From contig NZ_BSDR01000001.1 in NCBI RefSeq assembly GCF_027925305.1, positions 1,639,001-1,703,000 on the forward strand: DNA of 64,000 bases. The letters run 5' to 3'. Positions 42,014 to 50,370 of this stretch are shown piece after piece. Positions within the stretch are counted from its first letter, which is position 1; every line of letters begins with the position of its first letter. Position numbers and translations under genes: made by a program. Below the pieces are notes generated by a model, which ran no database searches, was not told the origin of the DNA, and saw nothing but the letters and a program-made list of their open reading frames with translations. Source of the DNA: Desulforhabdus amnigena. GTDB taxonomy: Bacteria; Desulfobacterota; Syntrophobacteria; Syntrophobacterales; Syntrophobacteraceae.

Positions 42014-42996
42014 CGTTTCACCTCCTCCTGGGGCCGTTCCAGGCGGTCACGCGCTTCGATGAGGGAAACAAACACGTCCTCGAGAGAGGGAACGATTTTT
42101 TCTATGCGGGAAAACCGGAATCCCATCTCTTTCAATAGGCTTTCAATGGAGCCTATCGCCTTATCCCCCTCTTCCACCACCACATGGAGCCCCTTGCCGA
42201 AAAGAGCGACTTCCTTGATTCCGGGGATCTCTTCCACCCGGCTCATGGCGTCCTGCGGCCTTTCGCAAAGGACCTCGAGAACCTCCTCGCGCATGAAATT
42301 CGTCTTGAGTTCCTGGGGAGTTCCGAGAGCGATCAATTCTCCGCGGTAGATCAGGCCGAGCCGATCGCAGTATTCGGCTTCATCCATGTAGTGGGTGGTC
42401 ACGAAAACGGTAACCCCGCCGGCGGAAAGCTCATAAATGAGGTCCCAAAACTGACGGCGGCTCATGGGGTCCACTCCCGAAGTCGGTTCATCGAGAAAGA
42501 GAATAGGAGGTTCGTGCAAAATGGCGCACCCCAAAGCCAGCCGCTGTTTCCACCCGCCCGAAAGGTTGCATGTCTTGGATGACCGGTGTTCGGTAAGATT
42601 GGCCATATCGAGAACCCATTGCTTGCGGGCCTGTTTTTTCCCGGCAGGGATTCGGTAAATGCCGCTGTAGAAGTCGATATTCTCTTCCACCGTCAGATCA
42701 TCGTAGAGGGAAAACTTCTGGCTCATGTAGCCGATATGATGTTTGATTTTCTCCGCTTGCGTCAAGAGGTCGAACCCCGCCACGCTCCCCATGCCCCCGG
42801 AAGGAGACAGAATGCCGCAAAGCATGCGAATGGTGGTGGACTTGCCCGCACCGTTTGGCCCCAGAAAACCGAACACTTCGCCACGCCCCACTTCGAAACT
42901 GATGTGATTCACGGCCACAAAGCTTCCAAACCGCTTCACCAGATCTTTCACTTCCACTGCATTTCCGGAGAAAAGGAGCTCAGAGGGATTTGTCAT
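42010..42996 (-). CDS. Efflux ABC transporter ATP-binding protein (second)
   Basis: 328 residues from the ATG at 42996 (MTNPSELL), 17 bases inside the end of the first ATPase gene. Walker A GPNGAGKSTTIRML, signature NLSGGWKQRLALGCAI, Walker B ILFLDEPTSGVDP and H-loop VTTHYMDEAEYCDRL are intact. It is a DrrA/CcmA-type ATPase and powers the ABC-2 permease pair. Confidence 0.92.
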   Translation of the reverse strand: MTNPSELLFSGNAVEVKDLVKRFGSFVAVNHISFEVGRGEVFGFLGPNGAGKSTTIRMLCGILSPSGGMGSVAGFDLLTQAEKIKHHIGYMSQKFSLYDDLTVEENIDFYSGIYRIPAGKKQARKQWVLDMANLTEHRSSKTCNLSGGWKQRLALGCAILHEPPILFLDEPTSGVDPMSRRQFWDLIYELSAGGVTVFVTTHYMDEAEYCDRLGLIYRGELIALGTPQELKTNFMREEVLEVLCERPQDAMSRVEEIPGIKEVALFGKGLHVVVEEGDKAIGSIESLLKEMGFRFSRIEKIVPSLEDVFVSLIEARDRLERPQEEVKR

Positions 42997-43927
42997 GCCG
43001 GACTCCATTCCGGACCGCGAGAACGGACACGAAAACGTCCTCCAGGCTCGGCTCGACGATACGGACGGCAATCATCTCCAGATGGGCCGGGGCAAAAACC
43101 TTCTCCACCTCTCTTCTGGATGCCTCAGGGTCTTGAGTGACCAAATGGATGCGGTCTCCGAAAAGCCCCACAGAGCCGGGCCCGAAATGCTCCCGAAGCA
43201 AGTGGGAAGCCGCTCTTGAGTTCGAAGAACGAATCTCCAGGATGGTTCCTGCCATGAGACTCTTGATTTCCTCGGGAGCCCCGATGGCGTGGAGCCTTCC
43301 CTGGTGGATGAGGCCGATGCGGTTGCAGCGTTCCGCTTCGTCGAGATAGGCAGTGGAAACGAAGATCGTGACCTTTTCCTTGACCAGTTGATAGAGAATG
43401 CGCCAGAAATCCCGCCTGGAAACAGGATCGACCCCATTGGTCGGTTCGTCGAGAAAGAGGACCTTCGGCGTATGGATGAGGGCGCATGCCAGGCCGAGCT
43501 TTTGTTTCATGCCGCCGGAGAGGTTTCCGGCCAGACGTTTTTTGAAAGGGGTGAGATTGCTGAAGGCAAGAAGGCGATCCACTTTTTCCTGCCGCCCCTT
43601 GCGGGGAATCCCATAGATATCCGCATAAAAGCTGATGTTTTCCATGACCGTGAGATCGGGATAGAGGCCGAATTTCTGGCTCATGTACCCGATTTCTTCC
43701 TTGATGGCTTCCGCATCCTTCACGACATGCCGGTCCAGGACCCAGGCATCGCCCGAAGAGGGATCCATGATGGCCGCCAAAAGACGCATCGTGGTGGTCT
43801 TGCCTGCTCCGTCCGGCCCTACCAGGCCAAAAACCTCACCTTGCGCCACCGAGAAAGTGAGATTTTCCACGGCCCTCACACCGGCAAAAGACTTTGTAAG
43901 CGCTTCGGCTCTTACGGCATCCATCAC
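42980..43927 (-). CDS. Efflux ABC transporter ATP-binding protein (first)
   Basis: 315 residues. Walker A GPDGAGKTTTMRLL, signature NLSGGMKQKLGLACAL, Walker B VLFLDEPTNGVDP, H-loop VSTAYLDEAERC (Tyr where most have His). Two distinct ATPases beside two permeases recall the YbhF arrangement, where both are fused in one protein. It overlaps the HlyD gene by 4 bases. The H-loop change may make this the less active half of an asymmetric pair. Confidence 0.9.
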   Translation of the reverse strand: MMDAVRAEALTKSFAGVRAVENLTFSVAQGEVFGLVGPDGAGKTTTMRLLAAIMDPSSGDAWVLDRHVVKDAEAIKEEIGYMSQKFGLYPDLTVMENISFYADIYGIPRKGRQEKVDRLLAFSNLTPFKKRLAGNLSGGMKQKLGLACALIHTPKVLFLDEPTNGVDPVSRRDFWRILYQLVKEKVTIFVSTAYLDEAERCNRIGLIHQGRLHAIGAPEEIKSLMAGTILEIRSSNSRAASHLLREHFGPGSVGLFGDRIHLVTQDPEASRREVEKVFAPAHLEMIAVRIVEPSLEDVFVSVLAVRNGVRHDKSL

Positions 43928-45087
43928 CTGACTTCCCGGTCGAGAGAAATGTCCGCATCCGCAGGCATGCCGGGCTTCAATTCCATGTCCGGGTTTTGAA
44001 TATCCACCTTGATGCGATAGACGAGCTTCACACGCTCTTTTTCTGTCTGCACATTCTTGGGAGTGAACTCCGCCTGCGAGGAAATGAAGGAAACATACCC
44101 TTCATAAGCTTTCCCCGGATAGGTGTCGGTGGTGACGCGAACCGGCTGCCCGACCTTGACCCTTCCGAGGTCCGTCTCGTTGATGAAGGCTCGAAGCCAG
44201 ACGTTCACCAGGTCTCCCACCGTTACAATGGGAGTCCCAGCGGAGACATATTCCCCAGATTCGATATTTTCAGAAAGGACGACACCCGAGAGGGGTGAAA
44301 CAATCCTGGCGTAACCCAGGCGTATTTCTGCGAGAGCGAGAGCTTCCCTGGCCTGTTTCAGCCGGGCCCTGGACTGATCGATGGTTTCCTGGCGAGGCCC
44401 GGCTTTGACCAAGTCAAACCGCTCCCTGGCTTCTCTCAGAGCGGCACGAGCCTGTTCGATCTCTTCCTTGCGCGGCCCCTCCCGAACCAGCTTCAAATGT
44501 TCCGAAGCCTCGGCCAGTCTTGCACTTGCCGCTTTGTAAGCCCCTTGAGTGACCTCGAATTCCCGAGCGGAAATCACTTCCCGCTTGTAGAGCTGGACCT
44601 GCCGTTCGTAGTCGGACTTCAGCCGCTCTACATCCGCCCGGGCCTGGCTCACGGAGGCTTCCGCAGCCCTGATTTCCTGCGGCCGGGAACCTGCAAGCAT
44701 CTCTTTGAGCTTCTCTTCAGCCTTGTGAGCGGCCGCTTCAGCCTGGGCGATCTCCTGCGGACGGGAACCCGCTTCCAGTTCAGCGAGTGCGGCCTTGGCC
44801 GCCTCGACTTCCGCTTTGCGCAGGGCCACTTCCCGGACCAGGTCGGTACTGTCGAGTATGGCAACCGGTTGGCCCGCCCGGATGATTTCTCCCTCGGAAA
44901 CCAGACGTTTTTCAACCCGCCCGGGAATTTTGAAGCTCACCTCGGCGTCGGTCACCTCGATATTTCCTGAAACGTGAAGAACATTTTTGTCGTGAGCAGC
45001 CTTTTCCCATTTAAAAAAGTACGCAAGTACCACCACGATCAGGAGAATCGCCGGCAGAACAATCCATTTTTTCCTGGCTTGCATCAT
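43924..45087 (-). CDS. HlyD/MFP-family periplasmic adaptor
   Basis: About 387 residues starting MMQARKKWIVLPAILLIVVVLAYFF, an uncleaved membrane anchor. The start after GAGG at 45087 is chosen over an ATG 18 bases upstream. A biotinyl-lipoyl half-motif (VSFKIPGRVEKRLVSEGEIIRAGQPVAILD), a long coiled coil with Glu/Ala repeats (about 85-225, including repeated AGSRPQEI units), the second half-motif (ARIVSPLSGVVLSENIESGEYVSAGTPIV) and a beta-barrel domain follow. It is YbhG-like and bridges the ABC exporter and the TolC protein. Confidence 0.92.
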   Translation of the reverse strand: MMQARKKWIVLPAILLIVVVLAYFFKWEKAAHDKNVLHVSGNIEVTDAEVSFKIPGRVEKRLVSEGEIIRAGQPVAILDSTDLVREVALRKAEVEAAKAALAELEAGSRPQEIAQAEAAAHKAEEKLKEMLAGSRPQEIRAAEASVSQARADVERLKSDYERQVQLYKREVISAREFEVTQGAYKAASARLAEASEHLKLVREGPRKEEIEQARAALREARERFDLVKAGPRQETIDQSRARLKQAREALALAEIRLGYARIVSPLSGVVLSENIESGEYVSAGTPIVTVGDLVNVWLRAFINETDLGRVKVGQPVRVTTDTYPGKAYEGYVSFISSQAEFTPKNVQTEKERVKLVYRIKVDIQNPDMELKPGMPADADISLDREVR

Positions 45088-45131
45088 CGCCCCTCGCTGA
45101 AGCATGTTCTTTCAGATCACGTTTGCATCTT

Positions 45132-45731
45132 TTACTCTTTACGCATTCCGTCGCCATAGATTCGCCAAGCATTTTCCGCCTGACCCTTCACGTCAAAGTT
45201 GCCATCGGTCAAATGCCAGAAAAATGCGGCCGGCTGAAACAACCCGATGAACACGAGCGCGGCCGTGTCAGGCGACACGTCCGGACGGATCACTCCCTCT
45301 TCTTGTCCCCGGCGGACAATGGAAGCCACTTCGTCGAGATACTTTCCGAGGATGCGGCAAAGCTTCGATTTTCTCTCCGCTCGGCCAGCCAGGACATCTT
45401 CGGAAAAGATGATGCGCGGAATAGCCTGATAATCCAGGATCAACTGCACATGCCGTAGCAGGAGGCTTTTCAGCCTCTCAAAGGCGTCGTCCGTTTCAGC
45501 GCAAACGATTTTCACGTTTTCAAGAATCCTCTCTTCGATGAGGTCCAGCACACCATCCAGGATTTCGCTTTTGCCTTTGAAGTGACGGTATATGGCGGAA
45601 GGAACGATCCCTACACGGCGGGAAAGCTCATTCACCTTGAGTCCCTGCATCCCCTCACTGGCTATGACGCTCAATGCAGCCTGAACAATTTGTTCGCGAC
45701 GAACTTCGGTACCCAGCTTTTCCTGACTCAT
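45132..45731 (-). CDS. TetR-family repressor of the efflux operon
   Basis: 199 residues from the ATG at 45731 (MSQEKLG). The helix-turn-helix is at about 12-58 (RREQIVQAALSVIASEGMQGLKVNELSRRVGIVPSAIYRHFKGKSEI). The ligand domain (about 65-199) is of the YbiH/CecR kind by context. A perfect palindrome at 45741-45760 directly precedes the start. The hlyD gene follows after 44 bases in the same direction, so the repressor probably controls itself and the whole operon. Confidence 0.9.
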   Translation of the reverse strand: MSQEKLGTEVRREQIVQAALSVIASEGMQGLKVNELSRRVGIVPSAIYRHFKGKSEILDGVLDLIEERILENVKIVCAETDDAFERLKSLLLRHVQLILDYQAIPRIIFSEDVLAGRAERKSKLCRILGKYLDEVASIVRRGQEEGVIRPDVSPDTAALVFIGLFQPAAFFWHLTDGNFDVKGQAENAWRIYGDGMRKE

Positions 45732-45740
45732 ACAGACTCC

Positions 45741-45760
45741 ATGTGAATTTAAATTCACAT
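45741..45760. promoter_or_regulatory. Operator of the TetR-type repressor
   Basis: ATGTGAATTTAAATTCACAT is a perfect 20-bp palindrome, 9 bases upstream of the repressor ATG, in a position overlapping the ribosome-binding/promoter zone. This is the classic place and shape of an autoregulatory TetR operator. Confidence 0.8.
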
Positions 45761-45807
45761 CAAAGGTGTTATAAGATTTCTCTCTTGTCAAGCAAGAAAT
45801 GTATCAG

Positions 45808-45830
45808 GGGGTCAGCCCTTGACATAGGAC
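45808..45830. repeat. Border motif, inverted partial copy D
   Basis: On this strand it reads GGGGTCAGCCCTTGACATAG and three more bases, the complement of 23 bases of the motif at 5248, 6522 and 15997. It lies between the tetR promoter and the probably acquired gene at 46099. The remaining 45831-46098 has no gene. Confidence 0.7.
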
Positions 45831-46098
45831 TTCTCCAACTCTCACTGCAAAAGACGCGAGTAGAATATCGAAAACCGCTTGCCAAGAGCAATCCGCATAA
45901 TTATCAGCATCAAAAGGAGCACATCTTCTCCATGAAAGGGAATGGTGCGGAAGTCAGGTGCAAGGACGCTACGCGCACAAATCCAACTTTTCCCGACCTC
46001 ATCAAACCAGAGCGTCATCAAGCTTAAATAGGAAGAATGGCTGGCCTTGGAGGAGAAACCTTACTTCGACCAACCACAACAAAACAGGAGGGTTTGCC

Positions 46099-47808
46099 AT
46101 GCCTAACGCCGATGCCATCCGTTGGTTCAAGAGTCAGTTTCAAAGCAAGATAGAAGCTGCCGTGCAAGACACTCCGTTCACGCTAGACATGCTGACTGCT
46201 ATCGCCTGCCAGGAGACCGGCTATATCTGGAACATCCTCCGCAAACAGCTCGAGCCCCCCGAGGTGCTGGCGTTGTGCGTGGGGGACACCCTGGACGCCG
46301 ACAAGGGACGACGAGCTTTTCCCAGGACCAAGGCCGACCTGATCGCAAAGCCGAACGGCCGGGAGATGTTCGACATCGCTCGCAAGGCCTTGCTGGATCT
46401 GGCAAAGTATATCCCCGCCTTCCAGGGCGCCGCGTCCAACCCTAACAAGTTCTGCCACGGCTTCGGCATATTCCAGTACGACCTCCAGTTCTTCCTGGTG
46501 GACCCCGATTACTTTCTACAAAAGCGCTACGCCGACTTCGGTGTCTGCCTGGCCAAGGCCATCGAGGAACTGAAATCAAAGTTAAAAAAGCTCGGCTGGC
46601 AGGGAAAGGCAACCCTGACGGACTATGAGATGACGGCCGTTGCCATCGCGTACAATACCGGCCGCTTCACACCCTCGAAGGGGCTGAAGCAGGGGTACTT
46701 CGACGGACACAAGTATTACGGCGAATCGGTGTTCGACTTCATTCGCCTCTCCAAAACAGTAACGGTGGATACCGTTTCCCCGGCTCCCTTCGCGGCCCCG
46801 GAGCCGGGCACCGCCCCCGTGCCGCCTCCCACGCCGGTAACGGCCACCGGGAAGCTCTATGTGGTGGACGTGCTCGAGACGCTACTGAATGTGCGTCGAG
46901 AACCGGTCATCCCTCCGAGCAACACCACGGCCAATGTGGTCGCGAAGCTCCCCGACGGCCACCTCATCCGCACAGTCACCAACAAGAAGGAAAACGGCTT
47001 CCTGGAGGTGGAGACAAGCCTGAATGGCGCTCTCATCCATGGCTACGTCTTCGCCGAGTACCTTAAACCGGCACCGGGCGCAGCTGAAGTGCCGGTCGCG
47101 GCTCCTGCGCCGATCTCGCCTGACACCGGCGTCACGGCCGTCTACATGCCCCGCAAGCCGGGCAGCGTAACGAAGCGCACGGCGCCTGCCAGCGCCCACT
47201 CGCTCAACGAAAGCGGCCAACCCGGCCGCAAAGGCGACACAGCCGAGATGCGCCGTGCCGAACTGGCCACCATCATCGACTGGCTGGCCGTGGACAACCC
47301 CACCCACAAACGATACCAACCTCAAAGAGGTCTCACGTTCTGCAACATCTACGCGCACGACTACTGCTTCCTTGCCGGGTGCTACCTGCCTCGCGTCTGG
47401 TGGACGTCTGCGGCAGTCGAGGCGCTGGCTCAAGGAAAGGCCGTCGAACCGCTCTATGGAAAGACCATCGATGAACAACGTGCCAACGATCTTTTCCGCT
47501 GGCTGCGGGACTTCGGCCTGCGGTTCGGCTGGCGGCAGACAGGGACGCTCAGCAAACTGCAGCTGGAGGTGAACCAGGGTGCCGTAGGCCTCATAGTCGC
47601 TCGCCGCAAGAACGATGGTCTCTCCGGTCACATCGTCGCGGTTGTGCCCGAGACCGAAAGCCACAGCGCCCGCCGTAGCGCCGATGGGGAGGTGATTGCC
47701 CCCCTGCAGAGCCAGGCCGGAACGACGAATTTCCGATACGGCACCGGCAAACGCGACTGGTGGAAGGACGTTACATTCGCCGAGTTCGCCTTCTGGCTTC
47801 ATGCATAA
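46099..47808 (+). CDS. Probable modular peptidoglycan hydrolase
   Basis: 569 residues from the ATG after AGGAGG. The N-terminal domain (about 10-200) has lysozyme/transglycosylase-like features: AIACQETGYIW with a candidate catalytic Glu, FCHGFGIFQYDLQFF and TAVAIAYNTGRF. An SH3-like domain follows (about 250-330: LYVVDVLETLLNVRREP, VVAKLPDGHLIRTV, YVFAEYL), then a Pro/Ala linker, then a Cys/His amidase-like domain (about 385-569: FCNIYAHDYCFLAG with a candidate Cys, SGHIVAVVPE with a candidate His). No signal peptide is seen. It is much G+C-richer than its neighbours and flanked by repeats, so horizontal transfer, perhaps from a phage lysin, is likely. The exact activity is inferred. Confidence 0.6.
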   Translation: MPNADAIRWFKSQFQSKIEAAVQDTPFTLDMLTAIACQETGYIWNILRKQLEPPEVLALCVGDTLDADKGRRAFPRTKADLIAKPNGREMFDIARKALLDLAKYIPAFQGAASNPNKFCHGFGIFQYDLQFFLVDPDYFLQKRYADFGVCLAKAIEELKSKLKKLGWQGKATLTDYEMTAVAIAYNTGRFTPSKGLKQGYFDGHKYYGESVFDFIRLSKTVTVDTVSPAPFAAPEPGTAPVPPPTPVTATGKLYVVDVLETLLNVRREPVIPPSNTTANVVAKLPDGHLIRTVTNKKENGFLEVETSLNGALIHGYVFAEYLKPAPGAAEVPVAAPAPISPDTGVTAVYMPRKPGSVTKRTAPASAHSLNESGQPGRKGDTAEMRRAELATIIDWLAVDNPTHKRYQPQRGLTFCNIYAHDYCFLAGCYLPRVWWTSAAVEALAQGKAVEPLYGKTIDEQRANDLFRWLRDFGLRFGWRQTGTLSKLQLEVNQGAVGLIVARRKNDGLSGHIVAVVPETESHSARRSADGEVIAPLQSQAGTTNFRYGTGKRDWWKDVTFAEFAFWLHA

Positions 47809-47810
47809 CT

Positions 47811-47905
47811 TGACATTGCCGGATTTTATCTGAACCGCAGAGACCCAGAGAACACAGAGAAAGACTTTCTAATGAAATCTTTGTGCTTCTCCGTGCCTCC
47901 ATGGT
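47811..47905. repeat. Palindromic 'ACCACGGAGACAC' element, copy 4
   Basis: TTGACATTGCCGGATTTTATC, then GAACCGCAGAGACCCAGAG and the partner arm CTCCGTGCCTCCATGGTT enclosing TTTCTAATGAAATCT. It is close to the 32612-32700 copy. It follows the hydrolase stop by 3 bases. Confidence 0.7.
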
Positions 47906-47925
47906 TATATGAAAAAAAGGCTCAT

Positions 47926-48002
47926 AGCTGATGGCTGATAGCTGATGGCTGATGGCTGATGGCTGATGGCTGATGGCTGATGGCTGATGGCTGATGGCTG
48001 AT
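47926..48002. repeat. 7-base tandem array (RGCTGAT x 11)
   Basis: Eleven consecutive units of 7 bases, nine GGCTGAT and two AGCTGAT, followed by a variant GGTTCAT. It lies in a copy of the dispersed repeat seen at 19096-19230, which there has only about three degenerate units. Such arrays change length by slippage. The rest of 48010-48367 shows the same dispersed repeat, a GGTTAATGTGACAATGCCGC piece, and no gene. Confidence 0.9.
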
Positions 48003-48367
48003 GGTTCATGATAACATCGCTTTTCAAGAGAGTTTCCCACTTTCCCTATTGCCTTGCATCTCTTTGCCTATTTTTCGTTGTGCCCCCACCGGATCATGGG
48101 GGTTAATGTGACAATGCCGCAATAAGGAACCTGGTGTCTGCCATGGCAGACACCAAGCCTCCCCCAAGCCCCCTCTTGCCCCTCGGCAACAGCTCCGGGG
48201 TTTCCGAAACTTCATCTTTGTGCTTGATCCACCCGGACTTCCTTTTGTAAGAATTGCCAGGTGGGTTTTCCCTGCCCTGCATTCTCACGTATTCAGGCGG
48301 CATTTATCCTCAACAACAGCCTTCATGGGCTTTTTCCCGCTAACTTTCAGGAGATGATGGCAAAAAC

Positions 48368-50077
48368 ATGAAATCCTCAAAGAAAAGAATCAAAGAACTC
48401 AAGAAAAATGGTTTGCTCTTCGTTCTGTTGACCCTCATCACTTTTTTCGCATTTCCCGTATCGATTTCAGCGGCTCTGGCCGAAAGCAGAGTTACAGAAG
48501 AACTGCGTGGCAGGATTGGAAAAATTGAAGGAACCGCCACAATGGAGCTCGACTGCCAGGCCATTCACGCCGGCACTGATTTGATACAATTTTATAAAGA
48601 GAGGGCTTACGCTCCCATCTGGGTCGATGCCGACAGGCTGAACGATTTGGGAAGAGCTCTGCCCGCCTATCTGCAGGCAGCAAACGAACACGGCCTCGAC
48701 CCCGAGGACTACCATTTCTCCTGTATGCAGGCCATGGTGAAGAATTTTCAGACCATCACACAAAACCATCACCCTATCCCCGCAAGAGATCTCGCAGACC
48801 TCGATATCCTCATGACCGACGCGTTCTTGATCTACGCCTCCCATCTTTCCTCCGGTAAGGTCGATCCCAATCGTCTCTATCCCCAGTGGCTCTCCGAAAA
48901 AAACAAGGCCGACGTCATCGGAGGCTTGAAAGACCTCGTAAAACACAGAGACCTGAAAGCGACCCTTCGCCGCTTTGCCCCGCCCCATCAGGAATACTGG
49001 GATCTCATGGAAGCGGGCAAGAAACTGCAAAAAACTGTTTCCGCCGGCGGATGGCCCATGTTCCCACCAGGCAAACCCCTTCGACCGGGCGATCATGATG
49101 CTCGAATCCCCTTTCTGCGGGAACGCCTGAGGGCCGGCGGGCATCTTCTGGCAGAAGACCCTCGCGATCCTGATACCTTTGACCCCAGCCTCGTTGTTGC
49201 CGTCAAGAAGTTTCAGGCGCTCAACGGCCTGGAAGCGGACGCAATCGTAGGGCCGGGTACTATTGCAGCACTCAATGTACCGGCTGAAAAGCGTCTCCAG
49301 CAGATTTATCTGAACATGGAAAGATGGCGCTGGCTTCCGAGGCAGTGGAAAGAACGGGATGTGATCGTCAATACGGCATCTTTTTCCTTGCAGGCGTGGC
49401 AGGATCAACGGAAGGTCCTGTCCATGAAGGTGATCGTGGGGAAGAATTATCAGAAAACACCCGTTTTCAGCGAACAGATGACCTATCTCGAAATCAACCC
49501 TTACTGGAATGTTCCGCGCAGCATCGCCACGAAAGAATTTTTGCCCGAAATCAAGCGGAACCCGGGCTATCTAGCAAGCAATCATTATGAACTGCTGGCG
49601 GGATGGAGCAACCCGCCCCAGGCTGTAAACCCCTGGGCTGTCGACTGGAGCAGCGTGTCGGCTCAAAGCTTCCCGTATCGCATTCGCCAGTCTCCCGGTC
49701 CCTGGAACGCCCTGGGAAATATCAAATTCATGTTTCCCAACTCTTTTCAAGTCTACCTGCACGATACGCCCAACCGCTATCTTTTCAAAAGGCATCACCG
49801 CGCCCTGAGCCATGGGTGCATACGGGTGGAGAAACCCCTGGATCTGGCACTGCTGGTGCTGCAAGACGACCCTGCGTGGACACGGGACCGCATCGAAAAC
49901 ATCATCGCATCGAAAAAAAGACGTATCGTCTCCCTTCCTCGCCCATGGATGGTTCACATTCAATACTGGACGGCCTGGGTTGACGAAGACGGGCAGATCC
50001 ATTTCGGGCAGGATATTTACGACCGGGACCAGGTTTTGTGGCAGGCTTTGAACGAAACGAAAAGCAGGAAAGCTTAG
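48368..50077 (+). CDS. L,D-transpeptidase with peptidoglycan-binding domain (YcbB/LdtD-like)
   Basis: 569 residues: signal peptide or membrane anchor (12-36), an N-terminal scaffold (about 65-240), a PG_binding_1 domain (about 245-305: LRERLRAGG...VVAVKKFQALNGLEADAIVGPGTIAALN), and a YkuD catalytic domain (about 330-510) with HRALSHGCIRVEKP (catalytic Cys484). It makes 3-3 cross-links or attaches proteins to peptidoglycan in the periplasm. AGGAG precedes the ATG. Its TAG stop is the first three bases of a MITE-like element. Confidence 0.93.
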   Translation: MKSSKKRIKELKKNGLLFVLLTLITFFAFPVSISAALAESRVTEELRGRIGKIEGTATMELDCQAIHAGTDLIQFYKERAYAPIWVDADRLNDLGRALPAYLQAANEHGLDPEDYHFSCMQAMVKNFQTITQNHHPIPARDLADLDILMTDAFLIYASHLSSGKVDPNRLYPQWLSEKNKADVIGGLKDLVKHRDLKATLRRFAPPHQEYWDLMEAGKKLQKTVSAGGWPMFPPGKPLRPGDHDARIPFLRERLRAGGHLLAEDPRDPDTFDPSLVVAVKKFQALNGLEADAIVGPGTIAALNVPAEKRLQQIYLNMERWRWLPRQWKERDVIVNTASFSLQAWQDQRKVLSMKVIVGKNYQKTPVFSEQMTYLEINPYWNVPRSIATKEFLPEIKRNPGYLASNHYELLAGWSNPPQAVNPWAVDWSSVSAQSFPYRIRQSPGPWNALGNIKFMFPNSFQVYLHDTPNRYLFKRHHRALSHGCIRVEKPLDLALLVLQDDPAWTRDRIENIIASKKRRIVSLPRPWMVHIQYWTAWVDEDGQIHFGQDIYDRDQVLWQALNETKSRKA

Positions 50078-50177
50078 AGCCTATCCAAAAACCTACCTCG
50101 GCAGCGACACCCCCCTTTAATTCCCCCCTCAAGGGGGGTGTCGCAAAGTCCACAGGTGGTTTCTGGATAGGTTCTTA
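50075..50177. repeat. MITE-like inverted-repeat element, copy 2
   Basis: Terminal arms TAGAGCCTATCCAAAAACC and GGTTTCTGGATAGGTTCTTA; interior GACACCCCCCTTT...AAGGGGGGTGTC. The insertion supplies the stop codon of the L,D-transpeptidase gene. Confidence 0.75.
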
Positions 50178-50211
50178 TACTGGATCACCATAAATACGCA
50201 GCTACTTCTTT

Positions 50212-50235
50212 GTCGCGGCAGGATGCCGCTCCTAC
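50212..50235. repeat. Short REP-like hairpin
   Basis: GTCGCGGCAGG and ATGCCGCTCCTAC form a short imperfect stem around GCGGCA/TGCCGC, similar to REP units of many proteobacteria. A single copy was seen in the window. The rest of 50178-50370 holds no gene. Confidence 0.4.
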
Positions 50236-50370
50236 GAAAACGTATGGGTAAACGGCTGCGTAATTACGAAGACCAGTACTTAGCGACAGGGGAAGGTTCC
50301 CGGACCGCCCCATCCGAAAAAACGGATCGGGAAAGTCCGGGAAGGATTTCACTTCATGAAACCCCATCCA

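Noticed and set aside
47926-48002. CRISPR array
   Set aside because: The units are 7 bases long and directly adjacent with no spacers; this is a simple tandem repeat, and no cas genes are present.
48368-50077. L,D-transpeptidase gene as part of the Rhs toxin system
   Set aside because: It has the full domain set of a cell-wall synthesis enzyme and lies 37 kb away; the shared SxGC-type motif reflects only the same fold class.
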